Positions 8,314 to 17,458 of a stretch of 64,000 bases of DNA are shown piece after piece (within the stretch, counting starts at the first letter, position 1; each line of letters opens with the position of its first letter). Location: the NCBI GenBank assembly GCA_003218375.1, contig QHNH01000028.1, positions 1 through 64,000 on the forward strand, given 5' to 3'. A program made the position numbers and the translations under genes. Origin of the DNA: Verrucomicrobiota bacterium (GTDB lineage Bacteria > Verrucomicrobiota > Verrucomicrobiia > Chthoniobacterales > UBA10450). Under the pieces are notes generated by a model that was not told the DNA's origin, made no database searches, and saw nothing but the letters and a program-made list of their open reading frames with translations.

Positions 8314-8402
8314 CGCAACCAGCGTCTACCGCCGAATTTCAGGAAGTTTTCGCCCGCCAGTTGCCGAGCGGGGTTTATCCTCCCACAATACTTCGCGCGA
8401 AA

Positions 8403-9236
8403 ATGATCGAACCTCCTTATCGGACCGTTGCCGTGGCCAGCGCGTTTTCTCCGCGATTTCTCCAGGTGCTCGCGGAGGGGAAGCGCGTCCGGGATCGGCT
8501 TTGCCGGCAGCTTCAACTCATCTATGTCGGAACGCGCGACGACGAGACGGCCAGAAAATTTGCCGCCGCTTTTCTCGAGCTCGCGCTGCCGGAAGATTCC
8601 GCGATCCATTATCACCAGGGCGAAGATCCGGCCGCCGCCATCCTGGAAGCGGCCCGAACCAACGAGATCGATCTGCTCGTGGCTGGCGCGCTGGAGAAAG
8701 AAGTCGTCCTGCGGCCGTTTCTTGGGAATGTCGCGCGGATGCTCGTCCGCAAGGCCGACTGTTCCGTGATCCTGTTCATCAAGCCCGAGAGGGAGCCGAA
8801 GCCGCTCGGTCGAATTGTTTTCCTCGCGGATTATTCCGACCACGGACGTGCCGCGCTCCTCAAGGCGTTGCGCCTGGCCGCTCTGGAGGAATGCGAAAAA
8901 CTTTATGTGATCCGCGTTTACACCACCTTCGATGAAGCGCGGGCGAAAGCGCGCACCGATACGCCGGAAAGCGGAAGCGAAGGCGCGCGGACCCTGGAAG
9001 AAGAAGAAATCGCGCTCGAAAAATTCATCGACTCGGCGGGGCCGAACGACGTCCCGATCGAGGCGCGCTGCATCCGCGGCAACACCGGATACGCCGCGCT
9101 CGATTTCATCCAGGCGATCGACGCCTCCCTGCTCGCCGTCCCGGTCGACCCGGAAGCCTGCGGAGACGAAGGTCTGCCTTCCCATGTCGCGTGGGTAACG
9201 GACGTGATTCCCTGCAATCTCTGGGTGATTCGATAG
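8403..9236 (+). CDS. Universal stress protein-like (tandem UspA folds)
   Basis: 277 residues that look like two UspA-like halves: residues ~5-125 (YRTVAVASAFSPR ... IDLLVAGALEKE ... ADCSVILFI) and ~135-277 (LGRIVFLADYSDHG ... IDASLLAVPVDPEA ... IPCNLWVIR). The family ATP-binding motif GxxGxxG(S/T) is not present in recognisable form, so this may be a non-nucleotide-binding variant. The ATG at 8403 is chosen because the longer frame is translated word repeat. Divergent from coaD. Function in stress physiology is inferred only from the fold. Confidence 0.7.
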   Translation: MIEPPYRTVAVASAFSPRFLQVLAEGKRVRDRLCRQLQLIYVGTRDDETARKFAAAFLELALPEDSAIHYHQGEDPAAAILEAARTNEIDLLVAGALEKEVVLRPFLGNVARMLVRKADCSVILFIKPEREPKPLGRIVFLADYSDHGRAALLKALRLAALEECEKLYVIRVYTTFDEARAKARTDTPESGSEGARTLEEEEIALEKFIDSAGPNDVPIEARCIRGNTGYAALDFIQAIDASLLAVPVDPEACGDEGLPSHVAWVTDVIPCNLWVIR

Positions 9237-9275
9237 TGCTTGTCGATCCGCGGGCTCATTGATTTTATCGCGGCC

Positions 9276-9995
9276 ATGGATGCCGCCCACGCTTTTCGGC
9301 CTTTCGGGCTGGCCCATCTCATCGTGATCGCGCTCACGATTTCGCTGCCGTTCGTCTTCGCGGCCTTCGCGCGGAAAAGCCGCTGGCCCCGGAGCGAGCG
9401 AATCATTGCGCGATTGCTCGCGGGTCTCCTCCTGTTCAACTATGTCGGCTACGAAATTTATCTCGCGGTCACGGCCGGATTGGCGTGGCAGAGAGCGCTG
9501 CCCTTTCAGCTCTGCGATTGGGCCATGATCGCTATCCTGGTGGCGCTGCTCACCGGGCGCGAGCGCTGGCTGGAAGTCGCCTACTTCTGGGGAATCGGCG
9601 GGACGCTGCAGGCCATTCTCACCCCGGATTTGAAGTACGCCTTTCCCGATATTCGCTTCCTCACCTTTTTCATCGCGCATTCCGGGATCGTGGTCGCCAT
9701 CGCCTTCATGATGATCATGAAAAAATTCCGGCCGCACTGGATCTCAATCGTGCGGACGTTCATCTGGTCGGAATTGTATTTCGTCCTGGCAATCACCGTC
9801 GACCTGCTCACGGGCGAGAATTACGGATATCTTCTCCACAAACCCGCGGCCGCCTCGCTCCTGGACGCGCTCTCGGATCAACGCGTCGTTTACATTTTAC
9901 AGATGCACCTATTGGCGCTGGCGTTTTACTTCGTCCTCTATTTGCCCTTTGCGCTTTATGACCTGATAAGCAGCGCGAGGAACAAGTTGATATGA
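9276..9995 (+). CDS. YwaF/TIGR02206-family integral membrane protein
   Basis: About 239 residues with six or seven hydrophobic segments. The pattern FxxFGxxHL near the start (AFRPFGLAHLIV), the conserved PFQLCDWAMI in the middle and the polar WGIGGTLQAILTPDL match the TIGR02206 (YwaF) family of uncharacterised membrane proteins. An in-frame TTG at 9240 would add 12 residues; the ATG at 9276 matches family starts better. The stop overlaps the start of kdsA (ATGA). Role unknown. Confidence 0.75.
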   Translation: MDAAHAFRPFGLAHLIVIALTISLPFVFAAFARKSRWPRSERIIARLLAGLLLFNYVGYEIYLAVTAGLAWQRALPFQLCDWAMIAILVALLTGRERWLEVAYFWGIGGTLQAILTPDLKYAFPDIRFLTFFIAHSGIVVAIAFMMIMKKFRPHWISIVRTFIWSELYFVLAITVDLLTGENYGYLLHKPAAASLLDALSDQRVVYILQMHLLALAFYFVLYLPFALYDLISSARNKLI

Positions 9996-10804
9996 AACCG
10001 CTCAAGATTCGCTCGGTCACGATTGGGGGCGGCAAGCCGGCGTTTATCCTCGGGCCGTGCGTGATCGAGTCGGAAAAGTTTGTCTGGCGAATGGCGCGCA
10101 AAATCGCGGAAATCTGCAGGGCGGAATCGGTCCCATTCATTTTCAAGGCGTCGTACGACAAGGCGAACCGGACGTCGGTCCGGTCGTATCGCGGCATTGG
10201 GGTTGAGCAAGGCTGCGAGATCCTGGCGGCGATCGGCGCGGAATTGAAGATTCCGGTCACGACCGATGTGCATTCGCCGGCGGAAGCAGAGATCGCGGGA
10301 CATGTGATCGACGTTTTGCAGATCCCGGCGTTCCTCTGCCGGCAAACGGATTTGCTCGAGGCCGCGGCTGAAACCGGCCGCGTGATCAACGTCAAGAAAG
10401 GCCAGTTCCTCGCGCCTTGGGACGTCAAAAACATCGCCGAGAAACTGGCGGCGTTCGGAAACAAGAACTTCCTCTTCACCGAGCGCGGGACCACTTTCGG
10501 CTACAACAATCTCGTGGCCGATTTTCGTTCGCTCTACTGGATGCGGCAAGCCGGTTACCGGGTGATCTTCGATGCGACCCACTCCGTGCAACGGCCCGGC
10601 GGCGCGGGCGACGCGACTTCAGGCGATGGCGAGCTGGCGCCTGTCCTGGCCCGCGCGGCGATGGCGGCCGGCTGCGACGGCATTTTCATGGAGGTGCACG
10701 AGAACCCGGCGCGCGCTTTGTCGGACGGGCCGAACCAGGTTCCGCTAAAGCAGTTGCCGAAGCATCTTCGCATGTTAAAAGCTATTCATGCTGCCGTTTC
10801 GTAG
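9992..10804 (+). CDS. kdsA: 3-deoxy-8-phosphooctulonate synthase
   Basis: Condenses arabinose-5-phosphate and phosphoenolpyruvate to KDO-8-phosphate, committing to LPS inner core. 270 residues. Family motifs: FILGPCVIES, FKASYDKANRTS, VTTDVHSPAEAE, IPAFLCRQTDLL, KKGQFLAPWDVKN, TERGTTFGYNNLV and FDATHSVQRPGG. Overlaps the gene before it and runs into the lptC-like gene by 17 bases, giving a compact LPS block. Confidence 0.96.
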   Translation: MKPLKIRSVTIGGGKPAFILGPCVIESEKFVWRMARKIAEICRAESVPFIFKASYDKANRTSVRSYRGIGVEQGCEILAAIGAELKIPVTTDVHSPAEAEIAGHVIDVLQIPAFLCRQTDLLEAAAETGRVINVKKGQFLAPWDVKNIAEKLAAFGNKNFLFTERGTTFGYNNLVADFRSLYWMRQAGYRVIFDATHSVQRPGGAGDATSGDGELAPVLARAAMAAGCDGIFMEVHENPARALSDGPNQVPLKQLPKHLRMLKAIHAAVS

Positions 10805-11363
10805 CGGGCGCGCTGGAATCGCCAGCGTCTTTTCCGCTTTCCTGCTTCTGGGTTTTCTGACCTGCGCCGTCTTCGGGGCGGAAAAGAAGGGACCAAAATC
10901 GGAAAGCAAAAGTCCGACGCCGACCGCGACGCCCGCGGCGAAGAAGAAGTCGCGGCCGAAACCGGAGGAAGGAATCAAGGACGTGCCGATCACCGCCGGC
11001 CACGACGCGAAGGGCCTGGTGCTTCCCGACTTCGATCTCCAGGGCCGGATGCGCGGCAAACTCGAAGCCGGCGTGACCCGCCGCCTCGATGATCAGAATA
11101 TCGAATTTGAGGGCGTGAAATTCACGACGTTCGTGCCGGAGACGGAGACGCCCGATCTCGAAATCAAGATGAACAAGTCGGTCTTCAACCTCAAGACGCA
11201 GGTGCTCACTTCGAACGTTCGCTCGACGGTGAAGCGCTCGGATTTCGAAGTAGCCGGCGACACGATGAAATTCGAAATGCTGACGCGGCAGGGGACGCTG
11301 GAGGGCAACGTCAAGATGGTGGTCCGGGGCAAGGCGCGCACTCCGGAAAATGCATCGGAATGA
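10788..11363 (+). CDS. lptC: LptC-like LPS export protein
   Basis: 191-residue exported protein with an N-terminal signal or anchor (residues ~10-30, SVFSAFLLLGFLTCAVFG), a Lys/Pro-rich linker, and a beta-rich C-terminal half (GRMRGKLEAGV...NIEFEGVKFTTF...NLKTQVLTSNVRS...GTLEGNVKMVV) with the strand pattern of the LptC/OstA fold. Sequence similarity to E. coli LptC is weak; the call rests on its place between kdsA and lptA-lptB and on the repeated beta-strand pattern. Its stop overlaps the next start (ATGA). Confidence 0.7.
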   Translation: MLPFRSGRAGIASVFSAFLLLGFLTCAVFGAEKKGPKSESKSPTPTATPAAKKKSRPKPEEGIKDVPITAGHDAKGLVLPDFDLQGRMRGKLEAGVTRRLDDQNIEFEGVKFTTFVPETETPDLEIKMNKSVFNLKTQVLTSNVRSTVKRSDFEVAGDTMKFEMLTRQGTLEGNVKMVVRGKARTPENASE

Positions 11364-12031
11364 GATCCTCGCTCGCGGTTTGTGCAATGCTCTGCTTGGC
11401 AGCGCTGGCTGGAATTGCCCGCGGCCAGGGTTCCGCGCCCGCTACTCTTTCATCCCGGGCGCCGCGCTCGGCCCCAGAAAGTTCTCCTTCCGCGATCCCG
11501 AAAGCTGTAAAAGTTAGCCCCGACAAAAGTGCGACCGACAAGCCGACGCCGGCTAATTCACCCGCGCCGGAACAGATCGTCACCGAAATCTATGCGGACA
11601 AGACCGTGTTCGATTCCTCGAAGTCGATCGGGGTGTTCACCGGGCACATCATCGTGATCGATCCGCGTTTTCAAATCCAGGGAGACAAGCTCACCATTTA
11701 CATCAGCAAGAAACAAAGCGAAGGCCTGGAGACAGCCGTCGTGGAGGGGAACGTCGGCGTGATCCGCGAACGGCCGGACCCGGCCGGGGGACCGCCGAGC
11801 AAAATGGTGGGCCGATCGGACCACGCGGTTTACACGGCCAAGAACGGAAATTTCGAGCTGACCGGCAACCCGCGTGTTCAGCAGGGATTAAATACTCACG
11901 TGGCGACGAGTCCCGACACCGTCATGGTCTTGAACGAGAAGGGTGAATTGCAAACGACCGGGCCCAGCCGGACCGAAATTCGCCAGCCGCCGAAATCCGA
12001 AACCACGCCCACGCCGACACCCACACCGTGA
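11360..12031 (+). CDS. lptA: LptA/OstA-like LPS transport protein
   Basis: 223-residue periplasmic protein: signal peptide at residues 1-23, a Pro/Ser/Ala-rich spacer to about 70, then an OstA-type beta domain (IYADKTVFDSSKSIGVFTGH, FQIQGDKLTIYISKK, VEGNVGVIRER, SDHAVYTAKNGNFELTGNP) and a Pro/Thr tail. LptA homologues bridge the periplasm for LPS. It sits directly before lptB and overlaps it by four bases. The long low-complexity spacer is unusual relative to E. coli LptA. Confidence 0.8.
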   Translation: MRSSLAVCAMLCLAALAGIARGQGSAPATLSSRAPRSAPESSPSAIPKAVKVSPDKSATDKPTPANSPAPEQIVTEIYADKTVFDSSKSIGVFTGHIIVIDPRFQIQGDKLTIYISKKQSEGLETAVVEGNVGVIRERPDPAGGPPSKMVGRSDHAVYTAKNGNFELTGNPRVQQGLNTHVATSPDTVMVLNEKGELQTTGPSRTEIRQPPKSETTPTPTPTP

Positions 12032-12813
12032 CCATGCCGACTGCGACCGCGCCAACTGCCTCCCCCATTTCCGCCAAGCCGGAAGCGGAGGACTACGTCC
12101 TTTCCACGGAGCAACTCGTCAAGATCTATGGCGGGCGCGCGGTGGTGAACGGCATCGACATCAAGGTCCGCGCCGGCGAGATCGTCGGGCTGCTCGGACC
12201 GAACGGCGCGGGGAAAACGACCAGCTTCTACATGATCGTTGGACTCGTTAGGCCAAACAGCGGCCGTGTCATTTTCTCCGGCACCGACGTCACCAAATAT
12301 CCGATGTATAAACGGGCGCGGCTCGGGATGGGATATTTGCCGCAGGAAGAATCGATCTTCCGCAAGATGACGGTGGAACAAAATATCCTTGCGATTCTTG
12401 AGACCCTGCCGCTCAGCAAATACGAGCGGCGCCAGCGCTGCGACCAGTTGCTCCATCAATTCGGCATCGAGCGGATCGCGAAGAATACCGCGATCACGTT
12501 GAGCGGCGGCGAGAAGCGCCGGCTCACGATCGCGCGGTCGCTCGTGACCCAGCCGAGCCTGCTCATGCTCGACGAACCATTCAGTGGCGTCGACCCCATC
12601 GCGGTCTATGATGTTCAGCAGATCGTGGTCAATCTTCGCAAGTCCGGGCTCGCCATTCTGATCACGGACCACAACGTGCGCGAGACCCTCTCCATCGTCG
12701 ATCGCGCCTATCTCATTTTCGAGGGCCGGGTCGAGAGCGAAGGCACGAAGGATTTTCTCATCAACGATCCCATTAGCCGCCAGCTCTATCTCGGCGAGCG
12801 CTTTCAAATGTAA
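12028..12813 (+). CDS. lptB: LPS export ABC transporter ATPase LptB
   Basis: 261-residue ABC ATPase powering LPS extraction from the inner membrane with LptF/LptG. Walker A GPNGAGKTT near residues 57-65, Q-loop GYLPQEESIFRKMTVEQN, signature LSGGEKRR near 157 and Walker B LLMLDEPFSGVDPIAV. These motif variants are the LptB type. The N terminus is ~25 residues longer than usual (Ala/Thr/Pro-rich). lptFG is not in the window. Confidence 0.95.
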   Translation: MTMPTATAPTASPISAKPEAEDYVLSTEQLVKIYGGRAVVNGIDIKVRAGEIVGLLGPNGAGKTTSFYMIVGLVRPNSGRVIFSGTDVTKYPMYKRARLGMGYLPQEESIFRKMTVEQNILAILETLPLSKYERRQRCDQLLHQFGIERIAKNTAITLSGGEKRRLTIARSLVTQPSLLMLDEPFSGVDPIAVYDVQQIVVNLRKSGLAILITDHNVRETLSIVDRAYLIFEGRVESEGTKDFLINDPISRQLYLGERFQM

Positions 12814-12827
12814 GCGAAAGGAAAGAA

Positions 12828-13403
12828 GTGATAACGACCAACGCTCACCCCAACGTCAAAGTCACCGGCCGCCATTTGCCGATCACCGATGCGATCAACG
12901 ATTATTGCACCCGCAAGATCGAGAGCCTGCATCTCGATTACCCCAAGATCATCGAGGCGCACGTGATCCTCGAGGTGGAGAAATACCGGCACTCGGCCGA
13001 GATCGTTCTCGTTTGCTCGAACCACATCACGATCGAGGCCTGCGAAGAGACCGATGACATGTATGCCGCCATCGATGCGGTCGCGGACAAGGTGGCGCGG
13101 CAGATGCGGAAATATAAAACGCGGCTCATGCGGAAGCACCGTCCGCGAAAAGACATCGTCCAGCATCTCGAGGAACAGGTGCTCCATCCCGCGCCGGTCG
13201 AGGAGGACGAGCATCACGAGCACGCGGTCGTGCGAACGGAGCAGCTCCCGGTGAAGCCGATGTTCGTCGATGAAGCGGTCCTGCAACTGGAAATGTCGCA
13301 CCGGCAATTCCTCGTGTTCCTGAATGCGCGGAGCGCGCGGGTGAACGTGCTCTACCGTCGGAAGAGCGGCGATTTCGGCCTGATCGAGCCGCGGGCGAAT
13401 TGA
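12828..13403 (+). CDS. hpf: Ribosome hibernation promoting factor, long form
   Basis: 191 residues: an N-terminal HPF/YfiA domain (residues ~5-105, VKVTGRHLPITDAINDYCTRKI ... AIDAVADKVARQMRKYK), a charged His/Glu linker, and a C-terminal dimerisation domain (PMFVDEAVLQLEMSHRQFLV). Long HPF pairs 70S ribosomes into 100S dimers. The start is GTG at 12828, with GAAAGGAAAG just upstream. Placement after lptB mirrors the lptB-rpoN-hpf block of proteobacteria, without rpoN. Confidence 0.93.
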   Translation: MITTNAHPNVKVTGRHLPITDAINDYCTRKIESLHLDYPKIIEAHVILEVEKYRHSAEIVLVCSNHITIEACEETDDMYAAIDAVADKVARQMRKYKTRLMRKHRPRKDIVQHLEEQVLHPAPVEEDEHHEHAVVRTEQLPVKPMFVDEAVLQLEMSHRQFLVFLNARSARVNVLYRRKSGDFGLIEPRAN

Positions 13404-13413
13404 AATAGGCCGG

Positions 13414-14985
13414 CTACGGTTTGGTTTCCCAAATCTTCAATATGTCAGGCGAACCCTGACTGCGGATGCCGTTATCAGTCAGGATCTCGTTCGTTGCGGC
13501 GACCATTTCTGCGCGGGGAAAAACGATGGTTTCGCCGGTCGTGCGCGCGTTGAATTCGAAGGTCACAAATTCGTCCTTCAAATCGCGCAAGACTTCAACC
13601 AAGTGCGCCAGGTTTTTGATCTCATGGCCATTGACCGTCTTCACCACCTGCCAGGCCGGATTGCCGTAGCCCTTGGCGAGCTTGTGCGGAAAAAAAGGAG
13701 ATGTGACGATGACTAATCTCTCACCCTCAAAGGCTGGTTTGTCTCCGACTCTTGTGATGAGCGGACTGCCAAGAAAAGTGAGCATGCCTATCATTCCGCT
13801 GGCCTGACGGTCTCGCGCGGCCGAACCGAGGAACTCATTGGTGGCGTCGGCAAAAACCATCGGGCCGTAAACAAAGTAGGACGGGTAGCTCCCTTCGAGA
13901 TCTGGAATCACCAGGGGTCGATGGAACAAGAGGGGGAATTCGATCTTCCGCTCTTTGCCATCGCGGAAAAGAGTAAGCGGGACTTTGTTTTGCTTTGCGA
14001 GTTTTTGGATGAGATACGCGAAACGCAGCCGCAGGTTATCGCTTACTTTGATCATGCCCTGGTCGTCTACGGGCGTGTCGCCAATCTTGGTGATCAAATC
14101 CCATTCTTTGAGCAGGTAAGAAGCGTCCGTGCTGAAAGGGCGATGGACGAGGATGCCCTGAACCGATGAAGGCAAATGGAGAAACGATCGGAGGGCCGGG
14201 TTTTCCAGCGTCTGCACGTCATCATACATCGCCGGCTTGCCGTCGTAATGACCGTCCGCCACATCTCGGAGAAAAAGGTCGACCTCTTCCGTCGGAATTA
14301 TATAGCCGATGTTCTGCGCGCCGTGGAGATGGCTAAACGCGAGACCGATCATCTCATCGTTCACCACCGCGGGGCCGCCGCTATTCCCAGGATTGATCGC
14401 CGCGTCAATCTGGATGCGCAGACCGTGCGTCGACATGTTGTAACCGGTGAACTCGATGCGTGAGATGATCCCTTTGGTGATTGATAAACTCGTCCCGCCG
14501 GTCGGATAGCCGTAGACCATGACCGCGTCCTTGGCGTCCGGCAGATTCTTGCGAAACCTTAAAGGCGGATGCGAATCGAAAAACTTTTCGTCGTCGAGCT
14601 TGAGCACGGCCAAATCGATTCCGGGGGCGACCGCCTCCACGTGGACGGAAATCTTGTCGCCGGCTTGGTTTGCCTGAATCTGCACTTCACTTGCGTAAAG
14701 GATGACGTGCGCATTCGTCAGGATGCGCTTGCCGGCGATGACCACTCCGCTTCCACTGATGTCAGAGGGCGATTGTTTGCTCCACGGCTTGGCGGGATCA
14801 GGCGCACGCAGAGTGGAAAATACTTTGACCACCGAGTTCTCGACCGATTTCGAGGGCGTGACCGCTTGTGAGCTCTGTGAAGCACCAGTCGCTTCCGGCG
14901 AAGGTGATGGGGCCGGCGAGACCGGCTCGGCGAATGAGATCAGCGGCATCGCCAGGGAGATGAGGAAAAGGAAGCGCATGGTCAT
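13414..14985 (-). CDS. Deg-type serine protease (Deg9-like, PDZ-containing)
   Basis: 523-residue secreted trypsin-like protease. Signal peptide ~1-19; catalytic triad His93 (LTNAHVI), Asp124 (GIDLAVLKL), Ser202 (NPGNSGGP). After the protease domain come a PDZ-like domain (~310-410, VQGILVHRPFSTDAS) and a degenerate second PDZ ending in TVNGHEIKNLAHLVEVLRDL. This order and the last motif resemble the plant Deg2/Deg9 branch more than DegP/DegQ. Probably envelope quality control. Its start is divergent from the double FKBP gene with a 127-base shared upstream region. Ends ten bases from hpf, convergent. Confidence 0.88.
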   Translation of the reverse strand: MTMRFLFLISLAMPLISFAEPVSPAPSPSPEATGASQSSQAVTPSKSVENSVVKVFSTLRAPDPAKPWSKQSPSDISGSGVVIAGKRILTNAHVILYASEVQIQANQAGDKISVHVEAVAPGIDLAVLKLDDEKFFDSHPPLRFRKNLPDAKDAVMVYGYPTGGTSLSITKGIISRIEFTGYNMSTHGLRIQIDAAINPGNSGGPAVVNDEMIGLAFSHLHGAQNIGYIIPTEEVDLFLRDVADGHYDGKPAMYDDVQTLENPALRSFLHLPSSVQGILVHRPFSTDASYLLKEWDLITKIGDTPVDDQGMIKVSDNLRLRFAYLIQKLAKQNKVPLTLFRDGKERKIEFPLLFHRPLVIPDLEGSYPSYFVYGPMVFADATNEFLGSAARDRQASGMIGMLTFLGSPLITRVGDKPAFEGERLVIVTSPFFPHKLAKGYGNPAWQVVKTVNGHEIKNLAHLVEVLRDLKDEFVTFEFNARTTGETIVFPRAEMVAATNEILTDNGIRSQGSPDILKIWETKP

Positions 14986-15112
14986 GGGTTGGATATTAGC
15001 GCAATCAGTTTTGAATTCACCTGGAACGAATTTACAAACCGGCACTCCTTGTTTCCGGGCGCGCCTCGGGATAGATGGAGGGCGCCGGCCAATCCACCGG
15101 CCATTTACTACG

Positions 15113-15940
15113 ATGCCAAGAACGATTGCGATAGCGCTGTTGGCGATTGCCACGCTCACCTTTGCCCAAACTCCAGATCCGAAAACTATTCCCGCTCCGG
15201 ATGACGTGGCCGCGGCACCAGCGGAGGCGGAGAAAACCGCGTCCGGTCTCGCGTCGAAAGTTTTGGCGCCGGGCAAAGGCACGACCCACCCGGCGAAGAC
15301 CGACCTGGTCACGGTGCATTACAGCGGTTGGACAACCGACGGGAAAAATTTCGACAGCTCGTTGAGCGGCGGCAAGCCGGTGACGTTTCCGCTTGATAAA
15401 GTGATTGCCGGTTGGACGGAAGGCGTTCAGCTCATGGTCGCGGGGGAAAAGCGGCGCTTCTGGATTCCCGAAGAATTGGCTTACAAAGGGAAGGAAGGCC
15501 GGCCCGCCGGGGTGCTGGTCTTCGATGTCGAGCTGATTTCATTCAAGCCGGCCGCGCCGAAAGAAACTTCCGTCGATCCGACAAAAGCGCCCGACGATGT
15601 GCAGCGACCGCCGGCTGATGCGCAGCGAACGGGCACGGGACTCAGTTACAAGATCCTCAAACCCGGGGCCGGCGCGCGGCACCCCGAAGCGACCAGTTCG
15701 GTGACCGTCAATTATTCCGGCTGGACGACGGACGGGAAATTATTCGACAGCACATACGCGCGCCACGAGCCGGCCACGTTCAAATTGAATCGCGTCATCC
15801 CCGGTTGGACCGAGGGCGTGCAACTGATGGTCGAAGGCGAGAAGCGCCGCTTCTGGATTCCCGAAGCTCTCGCCTATGCCGGCAACGGCCCGGTAAGCGG
15901 CGACCTAGTGTTCGATATCGAGCTGGTGAAGATCAATTAG
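15113..15940 (+). CDS. Tandem FKBP-type peptidyl-prolyl isomerase
   Basis: 275-residue exported protein with a signal peptide (cleaved near residue 19) and two FKBP domains, ~50-140 and ~170-275. Both carry VTVHYSGWTTDGK/VTVNYSGWTTDGK, a FDSS/FDST motif, VIAGWTEGVQLM/VIPGWTEGVQLM and GEKRRFWIPE, so they are internal duplicates. Catalyses proline isomerisation during periplasmic folding. Divergent from the Deg protease gene, suggesting shared envelope-stress control, though no operator is visible. Confidence 0.9.
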   Translation: MPRTIAIALLAIATLTFAQTPDPKTIPAPDDVAAAPAEAEKTASGLASKVLAPGKGTTHPAKTDLVTVHYSGWTTDGKNFDSSLSGGKPVTFPLDKVIAGWTEGVQLMVAGEKRRFWIPEELAYKGKEGRPAGVLVFDVELISFKPAAPKETSVDPTKAPDDVQRPPADAQRTGTGLSYKILKPGAGARHPEATSSVTVNYSGWTTDGKLFDSTYARHEPATFKLNRVIPGWTEGVQLMVEGEKRRFWIPEALAYAGNGPVSGDLVFDIELVKIN

Positions 15941-16036
15941 AGACTACTCGCAGATTGCGCGGCGGCTCGAGAGCTGTGCGATGATGAGACATCCACGGTG
16001 GAAATCGCAGCCGTCTCGCGATAAAGGAGAAGGGCA

Positions 16037-17032
16037 ATGGCCGATAAAACTTCAGCCCAGGCGATCTCGTCGCGGAGTGATCTGCGGAAGAACATTCCGG
16101 TCGTCACGGTCGAGAGCTTTTACCTGGCGCACGGGGAGAAACTGCAACTGAAGCTGGAAGGCAAGCGCGTCGGCTTTCATCGCAAAATCCGGGAACCGAC
16201 CATCAACCGGCCGGGCCTGGCGCTCTCGGGGTTCTACAGTTACTTCGCCGAAAAACGCGTGCAGGTTCTCGGCGCGGCCGAGCAATCGTACCTGAAAAGC
16301 CTTTCGCGGCGCCAACGCATCCAGCGGTTTCGCAATCTGTGCGCGCAAAAAATTCCCTGCCTGGTGACTTCGCGTGGTGCGCATCTCGATGCCGATCTGC
16401 TGGCGGTGGCGGAAGAACAGCAGGTCGCGATCTTCCGCACCCCGATGGTGACGATGCGTTTCATCAATGCGGCCACGATCGCGATGGAGGTCGATTTTTC
16501 CCCGACCGTGACGGAGTTCGGCAGCATGGTCGATATTCTCGGGGTGGGCGTCTTGATTCGGGGCCAAAGCGGCATCGGGAAGAGCGAGTGCGTGCTGGGT
16601 TTGATCGAGCGCGGCTACAGCCTCGTGGCCGACGACGCGACGCGGGTAAAATCGTTCGAGGGCCGCGAGCTGGTGGCGACAGCGCCAGACCTGACGCGTT
16701 ATCACATGGAAGTGCGCGGCATCGGAATCATCAACGTGGCGTCGATTTTTGGCATCGGCAGTATTCGGATTGAGAAGCGGCTCGATATGGTGGTGACGCT
16801 CCAAGATTGGCAGGAGCTGGAAGAGGTCGACCGCATCGGGATCGACCAGGAGTTTTACGAAATCCTGAAACTGAAAGTGCCGCACGTCACGATCCCGGTT
16901 CGGCCGGGGCGCGACATCGCGCGATTGGTTGAAGTTGCGGCGATGGACCAGAAGTTGAAAGGTCTGGGACGCAATAGCGCGGCGGAGTTTAATGACAAGC
17001 TGCTGAACTTGATGGAAACGAAGGAAGACTAA
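16037..17032 (+). CDS. hprK: HPr kinase/phosphorylase
   Basis: 331 residues. Phosphorylates or dephosphorylates HPr on its regulatory serine. N-terminal domain ~1-150, then the P-loop GQSGIGKSE (residues 176-184), LVADD, and the HprK signature ARLVEVAAM preceded by RPGRDI in the C-terminal K3 region. A good ribosome-binding site (AAAGGAGAAGG) precedes the ATG. It overlaps ptsH by one base (TAATG) and forms an operon with it. No PTS permease is seen, so the role is probably regulatory. Confidence 0.95.
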   Translation: MADKTSAQAISSRSDLRKNIPVVTVESFYLAHGEKLQLKLEGKRVGFHRKIREPTINRPGLALSGFYSYFAEKRVQVLGAAEQSYLKSLSRRQRIQRFRNLCAQKIPCLVTSRGAHLDADLLAVAEEQQVAIFRTPMVTMRFINAATIAMEVDFSPTVTEFGSMVDILGVGVLIRGQSGIGKSECVLGLIERGYSLVADDATRVKSFEGRELVATAPDLTRYHMEVRGIGIINVASIFGIGSIRIEKRLDMVVTLQDWQELEEVDRIGIDQEFYEILKLKVPHVTIPVRPGRDIARLVEVAAMDQKLKGLGRNSAAEFNDKLLNLMETKED

Positions 17033-17340
17033 TGGGCCTGTTGAATCGGAGATCATCGGCGAGTGCCGGGCAGAAGATCGAGAAAGAGATCACGATCATC
17101 AACCGGCTTGGGTTGCACGCGCGGCCCGCGGCGATGTTCGTCCGGATCGCGAGCCGTTATCGCGCCGAAGTCTGGGTGGAGAAGGAAGGCGAACAGATCA
17201 ACGGCAAAAGCATCATGGGCCTGATGATGCTGGCCGCGGGCCAGGGATCGAAGCTCACCATTCGTTGCGAAGGCGCGGACGCCGACAAGGTGATGGAAGA
17301 ACTCGAAGAGCTGATCCGGAAAAAGTTTAACGAAGACTGA
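17032..17340 (+). CDS. ptsH: Phosphocarrier protein HPr
   Basis: 102 residues. The active histidine is His29 in GLHARPAA and the HprK target serine is Ser60 in INGKSIMGLMML, so both phosphorylation sites are kept. A 15-residue N-terminal extension (LLNRRSSASAGQ) precedes the core. Directly coupled to hprK; ptsI follows after a palindrome of 84 bases. Confidence 0.95.
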   Translation: MGLLNRRSSASAGQKIEKEITIINRLGLHARPAAMFVRIASRYRAEVWVEKEGEQINGKSIMGLMMLAAGQGSKLTIRCEGADADKVMEELEELIRKKFNED

Positions 17341-17343
17341 GGG

Positions 17344-17427
17344 GACGTTGAAGCGTTGAAGCGTTGAAGCGTTACAGCGTATCGCAAATGACCGCTTCAA
17401 CGCTTTATCGCTTCAACTCTTCAACCC
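17344..17427. repeat. Word-repeat palindrome (word GTTGAAGC)
   Basis: Left arm: three GTTGAAGC units and GCGTTACAGCG; right arm: CGCTTCAACGCTTTATCGCT and TCAACTCTTCAAC. Starts four bases after the ptsH stop and ends about 30 bases before ptsI, so it separates two genes of one pathway. Confidence 0.8.
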
Positions 17428-17458
17428 GCTTCCTTGACATTCGCGCTACTCTCTCTGG

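Noticed and set aside
8278-8402. N-terminal 41 residues of the USP protein from an upstream start
   Set aside because: They are a translation of the GAATGTC word repeat (SNDECRMSN), so the ATG at 8403 was preferred.
13414-15312. 632-residue version of the Deg protease
   Set aside because: The first ~109 residues overlap the divergent FKBP gene and lack protein character; the signal peptide at 14985 is a natural start.
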